A DNA stretch of 64,000 nt from Corynespora cassiicola. Lineage: Eukaryota > Ascomycota > Dothideomycetes > Pleosporales > Corynesporascaceae. The notes beneath the pieces are model-generated. The model ran no database searches. It had not been told where the DNA came from and saw only the letters and a list, made by a program, of their open reading frames with translations. A program made the translations under genes and the position numbers. The stretch spans positions 124,001 through 188,000 of the forward strand of contig JAEUWY010000008.1 of NCBI GenBank assembly GCA_022059125.1, written 5' to 3'. Below are positions 33,157-43,577 of this stretch, piece after piece (the first letter of the stretch is position 1; every line of letters starts with the position of its first letter).

Positions 33157-33894
33157 GGGAGACGTGGATAGAGGGGCGAAGGGCGGGTATTCTTCAATCT
33201 GCGAGTGAGAGAGGTGATGCGGTGGGGTGGGAAGGGATGCAAGAGCGAATCGGTTCACAAGGGAGGTTCTGGAGGAGGAGGATTAATAGTAGGAGTGCGG
33301 GTGGGTTTTCTTGGTTACATTCTTCTTCTCTGCTTCTTTTTTTGTTGATGCTTCACCCCTTTTTCCCTCCTTCCCTTTTTCTCTTTCTACAAGACGAGCA
33401 ATTACTTGCTTGCTTACTTGCGAATTATGAGGGATTTCCCCTCTACTCTGTCTCTTCTCTGCAGGTCTGGCGAAGAGGTGAGATAGGGGTGGGAGTTAGA
33501 AGTCTATCATTTTTCCCTTTTTCCTTGTTCTGTGTATGAATTTTTTCACTGGGCGTGAAAATTTGTTGCTAGTTTTAAGTTATGTGGGCTTGGGAGTATG
33601 CGAATGGGATATAATTATAGACTTTATTCTCCTCTCTGGTAGAAAGATGGGAAGCAGGCAAAGGGACAGCGTGGTAATTAATATATGTAGGATAAAAGCC
33701 ATGGTTATTGACACCGATGACTATAAAAAAATGGAATAGGGAACGCATTATGTGGCCTCACGTCCCCCTTACAAATTCCAATAAATGCCCTGCACCGCAA
33801 TCAGCCATTAATCGTTATATCTCTGCCTCCTCTTACTTTCAACACTACCCTCGCTTGAAGCAGGATCATTCCGATCTCATCATGTCGGGCACAC
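33157..33894. other. Intergenic region, composition boundary
   Basis: Pyrimidine-rich stretches (33330-33400) then AT-richer DNA. It contains the 3' ends of the two convergent neighbours. No gene seen. Confidence 0.5.
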
Positions 33895-34524
33895 TTACCC
33901 CTTCCCCCCATCCCTCGTCCCAGGCACACTCCCCATTCCCCTACCTTCCCCAACACTCCCAATAAACCCCAACCCCGCAACTCTACTGCTTCTCTCGCCA
34001 TTCCCTCCTCCATCAACACCCCTCCCGCCAAACCCCTCAAACCTCCTATCACAATCGTTAGCATCCACACGCTCATCATCCGCTCCACCAAAACCAGCAA
34101 CACCAGCAGTAGTAGGAGTGCGGGGGGGGGCGGCAGGAGCGAAAGGACCACGGACACGCACCCCGAAATCATGCACCACCCTGCACCTCCAGCACTTTTG
34201 GTGCCGGCCCCCGTACAGCAGGTTGCAGTCCTGCGACGTGCAGTGCAAAGTCTGGCGTGTGTGGTGTGTGGTTCCGCCTTTGGTCGGTTGGGTTAGTGTG
34301 GTGTTTTTTTTTTTTTTTTTTTTTTTTTGCAGTTTCCCGAGTGTGCGTTTAGGAACAGGGTGCTTACGTGAGGGATAGGAAAGGGGAGGGGAGGGGAGGG
34401 GCTTACATTGGCAGCAGAACCAGATACAGGGGCCGGTGGGGGAGTTGGGGTGTCTGCGTCTTGGGCTTCGTTTTAGGGAGAGGGTGGGTTGGGGGGGTTT
34501 GAGGGTGGAGGGGTGGATGCCCAT
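33895..34524 (-). CDS. Small Cys/His-module protein with Gly-rich tail
   Basis: Two exons, 34407-34524 and 33895-34277, giving 166 residues. The intron (34278-34406, 129 nt) has a GTAAGC donor, a CACTAACCC branch match and an AAAG acceptor. It is a multiple of three and stop-free, so an unspliced reading inserts a poly-Lys run coded by a 25 nt A tract. Splicing joins 'CIWFCCQC' to 'GTTHHTRQTLHCTSQDC', creating a module W-x-C-x2-C-x11-C-x4-C followed by 'RHQKCWRC' (H-x2-C-x2-C), fit for two zinc ions. The tail is Gly/Arg/Asp-rich and disordered. A TATA box lies about 95 bp upstream. No function can be given. The same module recurs in neighbours. Confidence 0.65.
   Translation of the reverse strand: MGIHPSTLKPPQPTLSLKRSPRRRHPNSPTGPCIWFCCQCKPLPSPPLSYPSRKHPVPKRTLGKLQKKKKKKKNTTLTQPTKGGTTHHTRQTLHCTSQDCNLLYGGRHQKCWRCRVVHDFGVRVRGPFAPAAPPRTPTTAGVAGFGGADDERVDANDCDRRFEGFGGRGVDGGGNGERSSRVAGLGFIGSVGEGRGMGSVPGTRDGGKG
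34304..34328. repeat. 25 nt poly(T) tract inside an intron
   Basis: A T run on the plus strand, A on the coding strand, lying in the intron of the minus-strand gene at 33895-34524. Confidence 0.85.
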
Positions 34525-35364
34525 TTTCTTTTTTGTCAGTTTTTTTTTTTAAGGCGCTTGAGTGTAGATGGGTGTGAGCTTGGATTCGGGAGACTTGGAT
34601 AATTGTGGAAGGTGGCGTTTATATAGATAGTGAGAGATAGGGGCTTAGTATTTTGGGATTCCTAGGACGATGTGTCGAGTGTAGTTGGTGAGGTGGGTTG
34701 GGGGATGGAGCTGGCGGAGAGGGATGGATTATGGTGAGTGATGCGCATCGCTGTGACGTGAATTGCCAGTGACCTTTATGGCAAAGGATGTGCATCTTTT
34801 TTTGTCACCAAATTCCCTTGGATACGAAAGACAAGTCTTCATGAGGGTTTGAGTGACTGTTTCTGGAAAACGCATTGGTGAAGAAGGCTGTCGAGTTAGC
34901 GTTTCCACAACACGAATCTTGAATGCTCTACTAAATGGTCGAACGACTAGCTCTACGTTTTCTGAACATTCAAAACAACTAGATTGAATTCTTAGCCCCC
35001 CGATCTTGGACCTTGTAGAAATCAGGATGTTCTGTGGAGCCAACAATACGGCCTTGGGGCAAACCGAACATAAACATATTATGAGAAGTTTGGGGCTTCA
35101 CAACACTGAGATTTAAATATTTATATTCTATTGTTCAACCAAAGAGAAGAAAATATAGCACTTTATATATACAGGTGGCACCAGTGACTGCATATAGGAG
35201 ATGGGATAATGTATTTAAGTTTAACCATATTTTCCCCTTTGACTCCTCAGAAATCTACACAAGCAATCAACACCGAAAGCTCAAAGAAAAAACAGCCTTC
35301 TTAAATCTTGATCTTACCATAAAATTAACCCAAAAACCTCTCTCCATAAGCCCACATTACCAAA
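34525..35364. other. Divergent intergenic region
   Basis: Separates a minus-strand and a plus-strand small Cys/His gene. GC content falls sharply near 34.7 kb. A TATATATA-type element at about 35163-35171 lies roughly 195 bp before the plus-strand start. The minus-strand ORF at 34729-35046 has no motif and is not called. Confidence 0.5.
34618..34625 (-). promoter_or_regulatory. TATA box of the small Cys/His gene
   Basis: TATATAAA on the minus strand, about 95 bp upstream of the ATG at 34524. Confidence 0.5.
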
Positions 35365-35547
35365 ATGTCCGTCATCATCGATTTCGAACCAAAGCTGTAC
35401 TCTTCGCCGCTTTGGTGGCAATGCGGCGAATGTGGAACGGAGCATCGACGTGGAGCTCGCTACTATGACTCAGAAACCTGTGTTAACGATAATTGTAAGC
35501 ACAAGAGATGTAATCAGGTTGGTTGCTGCAAAACCGAGTATGCGTAA
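35365..35547 (+). CDS. 60-residue Cys/His-module protein
   Basis: The whole protein is 60 residues with nine Cys. After 'MSVIIDFEPKLYSSPL' comes 'WWQCGECGTEHRRGARYYD' then 'CVNDNCKHKRCNQVGCC'. The pattern is W-x-C-x2-C-x15-C-x4-C-x-H-x2-C, enough for one or two zinc sites. The ATG context (ACCAAAATGTC) is good, with A at -3. No signal peptide or membrane segment is visible. It is similar in pattern, not in detail, to the genes at 33895-34524 and 37242-37412. It could be a stand-alone zinc ribbon or the remains of a larger gene; the intact Cys/His set argues for selection. Function unknown. Confidence 0.6.
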   Translation: MSVIIDFEPKLYSSPLWWQCGECGTEHRRGARYYDSETCVNDNCKHKRCNQVGCCKTEYA

Positions 35548-35975
35548 TAGGTGCTTGTGGCAAGTTCTTTGGCGCTTTGTTTATCAGGCGGGCACTGATA
35601 ACCTTTCGACATGGGTTTTGTGGCGACTATAGCACTTTTAAGAGGCGATAATACTTCTACTCTATTGTTCGTGAATAGTTATGAGTCGCTCAAGGATGAT
35701 CAAGTTGCAATTTTAGTTTGATGGGTATGCACAAAGGCTGGCCTCTAGTTATAGTCGATTTTTTTATCGACTATTCAAAGACTGATTGCCTTGATGGCTT
35801 TCAACGGCAGTTTATGGTGCAGATATTTAAATCGGTCTCAAACTTCTTCTTCGCTTCCTCAGAATATAAGTATCCTAACACTCAACAGCTACACATCAGA
35901 ACCGACATGAGCATTCCAAACTTTTCTCGAAAAATTGGGCAGCCTTCTGTGCTATAAGCCACAGAGAATCACGAG
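35548..35975. other. AT-rich spacer
   Basis: Contains a 79-codon frame at 35718-35957 without motif, and a short frame starting 'MSIPNFSRKIGQPSVL' at 35908 that stops just before the next gene. No supported gene. Confidence 0.45.
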
Positions 35976-36299
35976 ATGCAATCTATCAATTCCTCTGGCA
36001 GGAATGAATTAGATGTCAATGAACCACTCCCCAAGACATCAGTAGATCTAAACAAACCACTGCCCAAAACACCAGTAGACCTAAATGAACAACTGCCTAA
36101 GACACCACCAGACACCGACAAAGACCTGCCCACAACACCACTGCCTTTGTCTCAGCCTCAAGAGAAAACGACTGTCTGGAAAAATAAATTCGGCGTGATA
36201 TATCACTCCGATAACTCTGGCGAAGGCAATGAAATACATTCTAAAAACGGTTTTTGTAAGAGGATAGCTGGCTCGTTCGTTATCAGGCTGGAACTGTAA
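35976..36299 (+). CDS. 107-residue protein with four 11-residue repeats
   Basis: Residues about 13-56 are four tandem copies of an 11-residue unit, consensus D-x-N-x-x-L-P-K-T-P-x: 'DVNEPLPKTSV', 'DLNKPLPKTPV', 'DLNEQLPKTPP' and 'DTDKDLPTTPL'. The remainder ('VWKNKFGVIYHSDNSGEGNE') has no known motif. There is no signal peptide. The repeats are coded by 33 bp tandem units (36011-36142), diverged by point changes that mostly keep the Leu-Pro-Lys-Thr core, which suggests the protein is or was expressed. SH3- or WW-type partners could bind such Pro-rich units, but this is only a possibility. Confidence 0.45.
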   Translation: MQSINSSGRNELDVNEPLPKTSVDLNKPLPKTPVDLNEQLPKTPPDTDKDLPTTPLPLSQPQEKTTVWKNKFGVIYHSDNSGEGNEIHSKNGFCKRIAGSFVIRLEL

Positions 36300-37241
36300 A
36301 CTTGGCAGGGCAGTAATTTCTTGAGAAGATGCGAGATGAGGGATTATGAGTCAGTAGCTCTGGTCAGCTAAATCAAGTCTCAATTATATATCAGCTGTTT
36401 TGCATGCAGAAAAGCCGTGAAATCTCGTCATCCCAAGTGGCAAGTCCATCCTCGATTTGCTTAGTCGATCGCATCCCGCGGCAGACTGATGCCATCGTAC
36501 ATGTCAGCCAGATCCGAGTGACGCATCACATATGCAGCTTCTCGTGACGCCGTGATGCTCACGAGCTGAGGTTGAGGTTAACTCCTGGATCCGTCTCACC
36601 ATACCCGGTAAACGAGCGCCTAGGCATTGGGGCTGAGCAACCGCGCACAAGTACCGGATATCTAAACCCACTGCATGTAGTAGGATTGCTCGCTAGAATT
36701 TGATTTTGGATGGTGCTTTCTAAGCAAATACGCCATACTCCGTTCTGTCCGCCCTCGCGCGTACTCCAATCACAGTACGGCCGTAGGGAGCTAGATCGGG
36801 TATAGCGCAACGGCAACGTATTCTGTGCGTGTATGTAAGCTGATAACGGCATTCAGGTGTAAGCCTCGTGATGCTTCCTAACGAAATTCGCCATTCTGGG
36901 CGTAGCGAATGTGCGAAAAATGGGAGAATTTGGAAATCGGGCATAGGTGACGTTGCGCCGAGTTCAGGCAGCTCGAATTTGAACGGCGAGCAGGCTCGGG
37001 ATGGTCAGACTCCACGCCAGCTAGCCACCCTCTGATTTTATGGAACCTGAGATCGATGGAATTGGGTATGAGGGTGTCGGAATCTAAATAAATACTACAC
37101 TGTTCTGCTTCGTAAAGCTTCTACTGCGCCGCACACACGCCTCCTCTCGTCTTTACCAGCAGGTCATTCGAATATCGTGACTGGATAACCATAAAGTCCT
37201 CATTTTATACATTTCCATATTGTTAATATACTTCATGCCAA
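36300..37241. other. Intergenic, no supported gene
   Basis: Minus-strand ORFs at 36559-36944 are short, overlapping and without motif. 37.1-37.2 kb is the likely promoter of the tiny gene at 37242. Confidence 0.45.
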
Positions 37242-37412
37242 ATGGCAGTTTTACACAAATTACAGCCAGTACACAACTCGAATCCCTACCAATGGAAGTG
37301 TTGCAGATGTAGCATGGTTTGGAACTGGAGCGATCATCCAGGAAGCTGTCCGGAGTGTTCAGACGGCGGAGACTCACATGATATATGCAAACGCTGTATC
37401 AAATATGTCTGA
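37242..37412 (+). CDS. 56-residue Cys/His-module protein
   Basis: A complete frame of 56 codons, shorter than common ORF cut-offs. After 'MAVLHKLQPVHNSNPY' it reads 'QWKCCRCSMVWNWSDH', 'CPECSDGGDSHDICKRC' and ends 'IKYV'. The pattern is W-x-C-x2-C-x12-C-x2-C-x6-H-x2-C-x2-C, seven Cys and a well-placed His, a plausible two-site zinc fold. It matches the last exon of the C2H2 gene at 24861-27694 (C-x2-C-x12-C-x2-C-x-H-x2-C-x2-C) most closely. A chance frame with this ordered set of residues is unlikely. The antisense frame at 37153-37377 is its shadow. Function unknown. Confidence 0.55.
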   Translation: MAVLHKLQPVHNSNPYQWKCCRCSMVWNWSDHPGSCPECSDGGDSHDICKRCIKYV

Positions 37413-37771
37413 GTCCCTTATCTGAGCATGAATCTTGTCCACGAATTGGAATACCCGTAGTTGAGGGAGTGTGGTTTATGATGACGGGCCGCCAAGAAGG
37501 TCCGGCTGAGGAATGGAGAGCCAAGTTCTAGTGTTATTGATATCCCAGAAGCGCGGTTTTATTGATTTGGTGATGCAGTGTTGGCTAACTCTGTATCTGG
37601 ATATATCGAGCAGGGCATCAGACAGTTTTCTCATCGAGTCCGTAATGTGCGCGCATCAATGAAGAATTTACAACCATTTTAGACCCCAAAGTTTGTACTG
37701 TTCTATTTCTAGTTGAGTAGTATTTGATGACTATCAATCACAGATGATATCCTATTCGGCTCTTCACGCAT
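37413..37771. other. Spacer between convergent genes
   Basis: AT-rich, with no ORF or element worth calling. Confidence 0.55.
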
Positions 37772-39456
37772 CTAATCATTATTTCCTGTGGCCACTCCCC
37801 AAAAGTAGGCAGCCCATGCTCCCAAAAGCAAGACTACCAAAGCAATGAAAAGCGTCATACTTATCATCCTGTTTCTCTTGCCATTTGCTCCTTGCTCAAA
37901 ATGTTCTTTCCGTTCGTTGATAATTTCTCCCTTTCTCAGCCTCTGCTTCTTGGTCCACTGAAGTCGCCTCAAGTCAAGGTTCCAGAAACTATAGACGAAC
38001 ATGGCCAGCGCTACAATGACCGAACCCGCAGCGAGCACTACATATCCGACCACAACGTTATCATATGAGTTATTATCGCGATCCTGGATAACTCCAGTGA
38101 CGATACGCACGATGATGGTCATGCTGTTGTTGACGGCGATTTTGACTGCGTAGCCCGAGCCGAAGACCTCTTGATACCACATAGACGTTCTAATGCCATC
38201 GATGATTACGGTGGGTCCAAAGGAAGATGCGAAGGCGTAGATTCCGAATGATGCTGCTGTCCCTCCAATGGTGGGGCCCCACGCAGCAAGGCACATTGAA
38301 AGTAGCATACCCAGGCTGCAGATGAGCATGAGCGTAATGCGCTGGCCAAGGAGGTCAATGAAAACTCCAATAATAGGTACCAAGAAGAATCCGAGATACT
38401 GAGACATGGATGAGTACCAGCCAGCAGTGACGGCGTCAACGTCAAAGCGCTGCTCAGCCAATTCGGTGGCATTCTGCATGAAGACTAGAGCCGTGCTAGT
38501 CTGGAAAAGCGAAAAGCCAACAATGCACCAAAACGGCCAGGGCAGCCTGAGCATCTTGCCAAACTCGAATTTTTTGTTGCTCTCTGTAAGCTTCTCGCCA
38601 GTTGCAGGATCGGCAGAACCGGCATACGTCTTTTGGCACCACTTGGTGAAGAGCCAGAAGACAAAGGTTGCGACATTGGTGAACAAGTTCATGAAAACGG
38701 CAGTCCAGTACACCCAACTGAAATCGCCAGTCTTCTTTGCGATGACATTGGCGGTCGCTTTTCCAACAAATGCACCAATCTTTCCAATGCCGAGCTCGAA
38801 TCCGAGAGTCGATGCAAAGCCGTTTGACGGTGCGAACCAGGAGCTGAATACTTTGTATTGGGCGACTTGGGTTGCAATATCGCCAAATGCTTGGACCACG
38901 ATTCCGAAGATCATGAACTTGTAGTTTCGCACAGTGGTAGCGGCGGCGATGAGAATAGCGCCGACACTGTAAATCGCATTGCCCCACAACATGGCACCTA
39001 GAATGATCAGCGGATCTTCGTCAAGTCTTAAGGAGCGGCGACGAACTTGCGCCACCGATTCTATCTGTGACAATGCCGCTGACTAGAATCAATGCAGTTT
39101 TCATGAAGTCCTCACTGGCCTCCAGCACTGCATACTCTGCGTTGTTGATGTGTAATTGCTGAAGATTCTTGATTAATGACAGGATACGAATCATTTGGAT
39201 GTTCATTCACCTTTTTCAATGTGCTTTTCATCGCACCGGTCACTCCACTACTCCAGCGAGAGCCGAATCCAATGGCAGTCACCAAGAGAATCGAGATGAG
39301 CTTCATCCGCAGTGGCACGAGTGTGCTACGACCCCCTTCACTCCGCTCACTAACCGATGAGCCGCTCCCAAAAACCACGACATTTCCGGGTTTGACTCGT
39401 TGCTCCTCAATTGAGGAGTCGGCATGTACCTGGTCTGGAGAAGCTCTTGTATTCAT
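37772..39456 (-). CDS. Major facilitator superfamily transporter
   Basis: Three exons: 39211-39456, 39047-39158 and 37772-38997, giving 527 residues with about 12 membrane helices. Marks: 'MKLISILLVTAIGFGSRW' helix 1, 'INNAEYAVLEASEDFM', the MFS loop 2-3 'GIVTDRIGGASAMLWGNAI', 'GDIATQVAQYKVFSSWFAP', 'STLGFELGIGKIGAFVG', a central cytosolic loop, and a C-terminal helix 'LFIALVVLLLGAWAAYFW'. The overall layout resembles the MFSD1-like branch, but the substrate cannot be read. Exon 2 could begin 9 nt earlier, since AAG and CAG acceptors lie in the same frame; the CTTCAG site gives the better match. Donor 2 is GTTCGT, somewhat weak. The gene sits between accessory-looking AT-rich segments but has an intact frame. 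Confidence 0.88.
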
Positions 39457-42034
39457 GATGAACTAACTCAGGTCACAGGCCTCCAGTGTCGTGGAAAAGA
39501 GAAGATCAGATAAGATGGCCATCACAGTGGGTCACCCCTCGGCTTTGTACTATCTAGTCGGGCGAGAATTCGCCGGATCGGAAAAGGCATTGGGCAGATT
39601 ACTACGAAAAAGGGCCGTCAGAACCATACAATACCGGACCAGATCAAGGCCAAGCTTCGTCGCGTGGCATAACGTTGCAGTCTTGCTAAGCATCGTACAA
39701 GAACACGGCGACTTGGCCCGCGGCTCGTATCGCAAATCCCATCCTGAGCCGTTGGTTATAGGACAATCAGTGGATGGTTTCTTGTAGTGTCTTACGCTTC
39801 ACCCTATACAGTATAGACAACCGACACCGGGTTCCAGAACAAGTCCAGGAAGTGGTCAGAGCGAACATGAGTTTACGCGGCGAAAATTTTGTTAGATCCA
39901 CTCGTCTATCAGATCCCAATTCTGGTTGCGTTGCATTTTCCAGGTTCTTGTTGCTCAGACACGGAGGCTAGACAGAAAGAGTTGGCGTAGGCGATATCGG
40001 GTCCACTATACTGGATCCGTACGTCTTCGCCTACCTTGACGTAGCACCGGAATATGCGGGGTTGTGTTTGCATGTTTCTTTCTAACATGACCTGGAGCCT
40101 TGATCTTGAAATAAAAGATACCAGGGCTTGTTTTTATCAATATTAATAACAAAATATATCAAGTCATTCGAAATAGTCCACCTAGTAATTGATCAATCAA
40201 ATCCATATCGGTTGCGCTTATTTGTGAGCTTGACCCGCTAATCCAGGTCAAATCTTTGTTTGACGATTGCTGATTTGGATATATATCGTGATCTATCGAT
40301 ATAGCTTAGTGGTTTTTATGCCCTGTCCTTACACATAAATTTTCCCTCCCTGATTCAGTCTCAACAGCAACAGTATTGCGAACAGCACCCCCGGAGCTAC
40401 TGATGTTTGGGCTCTTCCATATTGACCTGTCTACATATTTTCCTAACTCATTGTCTTATTGCTCATCCGCAGTCTTCTTTGATCTCGCTCCACTGCACAT
40501 GCTTTTCAGTTAATTCAATTTCTAAGCTTATAACTTCATATGCGACCATGCGTTTTAATAGTACACAGAAATCTCAGCAGTACTATTGAATATACTTTCT
40601 CATTCAGTCTCAAGCTTACGCGTTAGTTGTATTCCCCCCCCTCCCCCCATTTATACTATAAGGTCCTCTGCTGTTCTTCATAGTGGTTCAGTTTGTTGAT
40701 ATTTGGGTCTTTTCGAGCTCATGAGCGTCGCAGCGCCTTTTCAAGAAGTTCTTATTGTTTATTAGCTTAATATAAAGCTCAATTTCATGCATGTTAGCAA
40801 AAGTATCTTCTTTTGACTTTGCTATCATCCATCTCACATGTCTTCTGCCGGAGTAGGATGATGGGATCTGGCTACTATCCAAAGTTCTTATGGCCATTGG
40901 CGGAACCACTGAGGCCGCTGCACGGCGCAGAGTTGTTCTACTGTTATACCTGGCACAGCTGCTGGATCTAAAATTATTATTGTTTATCGGTTTGTGCATT
41001 GGTCATGCTGTTTAGTAGCTGGTGGTTGAATCTACAGATCCATGGCTGCCATCGTGACCGAAGGCATCAGACTCAACACTCTGTACAGATGATTGCAGTG
41101 AATTTTGGGTTTCTCCGATTGAATTGTGAATGTTTGACTACAAAATTTCGTACATAAGCAGCCAATCGATCAACGCTGATAGTATTGGAATACCAGATAC
41201 AAGCTCCATTAAAATAGCAATCATATCCTTGCCATGCTCCAATATCATGTTCGCATTCCACATCTTGCTGGGGGAAAAGAAATACCTCCTTACATGTGTA
41301 GCGAGATTATCGAACAGTTGGAAGCTATGGCATAAAGTGAGATGATCAATGCGAGATTTCAAAATTATGTATCGGGACTTTTCCACGGAACGAAGTCCAA
41401 TCCCTGACCTATTCGTGACTCTAATGGTATACTTGTATTTTGTATATCTTTTTTTTGTGAGAATAATGGAAACATACGCGCAATTGGGTGCAAATGGATG
41501 GCATGAAGAAGCAGTGGGATGAGTTAGTGTTTTTGACTCCCAATAGTTGCCCAAGACTTTGGCATACATCATGTGCTCTCTTATACTAGCCTCGCCAGAT
41601 TTTGGAGCTTCCTGCCCCGCAAGATATTTGTATACGGTTCATGAAGACATTTGGGCTCAATTGCGATTAATTGATTTAAGCACTGTATATTTAGCCATCA
41701 AGTACGTGGGTTTTAGCTGGTACGAGTCATTTCTTGACTTGTGACGCTGGCTAGATCGCAGCCTATTCATGGGGCTATATACATCTTTCAAGGGTACTTA
41801 GACAGAAATTAACCGGATATCTCTTAAAATTAAGGTGATTTGAATCAAGGCAAATAGAGAGATAGAGCTCATCAGAAGACTATGGAATATGCTCAAGCCT
41901 GACCATGGATTTATAGAACGACACTCTAGACCTTGAAAGCAGAACTAAATCCTGCAATAGCCATCATTAAACAGATTCAATACGTAGATTAGAATAAATA
42001 GGAGAAAACAGAGAACAACAGGATTAAGTACGCT
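39457..42034. other. AT-rich region without intact gene
   Basis: Frames are short. A minus-strand frame at 40688-40999 ('FANMHEIELYIKLINN') and another at 41138-41572 ('MILEHGKDMIAILMEL') look faintly protein-like but end quickly. They could be fragments of decayed genes. No transposon signature was found. Confidence 0.4.
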
Positions 42035-43224
42035 GTGCTGAAAAAAGGCATCGATAAGACGATAGACGATCTCAATGAATGGAAGAGGAATTTTGATCCG
42101 TCATGGTATCTGATGATGAGAATGACAGAGATTGTTGTTTACAAAAAGTCAGCAAGCCTGTTGGGTGAAAATTTTGCATCATTCAGTTACGACTGCGAAG
42201 ATTGTGTGATCCACTTTGAGGGTAGTATATGAAATCCAGCACAGGGTTTTCCTACCGCGCGAGGAATTAGATGGATCCGAACAAAGCCAAATAACTAGGT
42301 ACTTTATTATCCAGCTTATCTAGGCACATGGCCTACATAGAACAATTCTTTCCTCGTTTTTGACAGAGTTCTATGTCGACGCGGAGTCGATAGCAAGATC
42401 CTTCAACAGACGTGCAGGACCGGACCCGAAAGCTCTCAGCTACGGGCCCTCTAGCTTTTAGTCTGTTTAAGTATCGAGGGATAATTAATAGGGACCATCA
42501 GGTTTTGGCCGCATTCGGCGATACTATTCTACGGAAATTTTTCGATTTCTTATTCGCTATACCAAAGGGACTGCAAAACCTCAGAACTCTGCGACAGGTC
42601 CTCTTGTTGGCTGATCCGAACACTTCAATCACCAAACGCATCGAAATTCCAAAGCATTTGACACAAGCTGTCATTTATATGCACATGTACAGTTTTATGC
42701 ACAAAGGCATCTGCCCTGAGAATGTTCTAGTGTTTGAGAATGAAATCTCGACTCTGGTAGCTAATTTCATTGGATTTGGAAAATTTTGTCCTGCTATCAC
42801 CTCAAGTCTGCAACATAGTGATGACAAGTGAGTTAAAGACTTTTATCGTCATGCAGAGCGTCAAGGAGTCAAGCCGAAGGCATTTCATGTTATGCAGCAC
42901 GGTATCTACAGCCCCGGAGTATATGTCCTGGAAATTGGGCTGTGGGAGTTGTTTATGCTCTTCGAGAGACAAAAGCAGTTTAAGAAATTATTGGAACCCC
43001 TTTTCAAAAGCACAAGACATGAAGTTTTCCTAAAAGATAAGTTAGCCAATATAGCAGAGCAAAAGTTAGCGTCTAAAGTGGGCGACAAGTATAAATGCGT
43101 GATAGTCAATTGTCTGGAGTGCCTTGATGACAAAACATTGGATTTTGACAATAAATGTCAATTTGAAGATGAAGATGGCATTCTAATGAGCATGCGGTAT
43201 GTCGGGAAGGTAAATTCGAGCTGA
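42035..43224 (+). pseudogene. Decayed fungal kinase-like protein gene
   Basis: Remnant of a kinase-like protein of the type often joined to HeLo/prion-inhibition domains in filamentous fungi. A first fragment (42035-42232) reads 'DKTIDDLNEWKRNFDPSWYL'. A second frame from about 42412 gives 'GLQNLRTLRQVLLLADPN', the pseudo-catalytic loop 'YSFMHKGICPENVLVF', then an in-frame TGA at 42829-42831, after which the same frame continues with 'FYRHAERQG', 'VMQHGIYSPGVYVLEIGLWE' and ends at 43224. In intact relatives I recall a Trp near the stop position, so a TGG to TGA change is likely. The two fragments are in different frames. The N-terminal domain is unrecognisable. It could instead be a gene with unusual introns; a GTGAGT does overlap the stop, but no acceptor gives a normal intron without losing conserved residues. 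Confidence 0.6.
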
Positions 43225-43577
43225 TACTTAGGTACAGGTTGGAGATAAGCTAACCTAGAGAGATTCTGGTTCAACTAAAAAACATCTTGGTATGAAGGCA
43301 AAGCGCGGAACACAGGACCATGAAATTCTTGCATGGGAGGATTTTAAGATAAATCCAAACCCGGGAGGTAAAGTTGAAATTCCTCCATGTTGTCTCACGT
43401 GATATGATACAGGGCACTTGGACAATCACATCCGATAAGATAAGCGCAAGCTTGGCGCGCGCTTGCGCCGCATGAACATTTTCTGATAGCTTCCGAGCTC
43501 TCCACGACGCGACACCCACAACCACACTCAAGCTCGCACTCGAGCTTGTCGCACCCGAACCTGTCGCGCCCAAAATC
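43225..43577. other. Upstream region of REX1, AT-to-GC boundary
   Basis: GC content rises sharply near 43.4 kb. It contains the REX1 promoter and 5' untranslated region. No TATA box is seen. Confidence 0.55.

Noticed and set aside
39491..39787. 98-codon plus-strand frame upstream of the MFS gene
   Set aside because: No motif and no homology that I recognise; likely chance in the divergent promoter.
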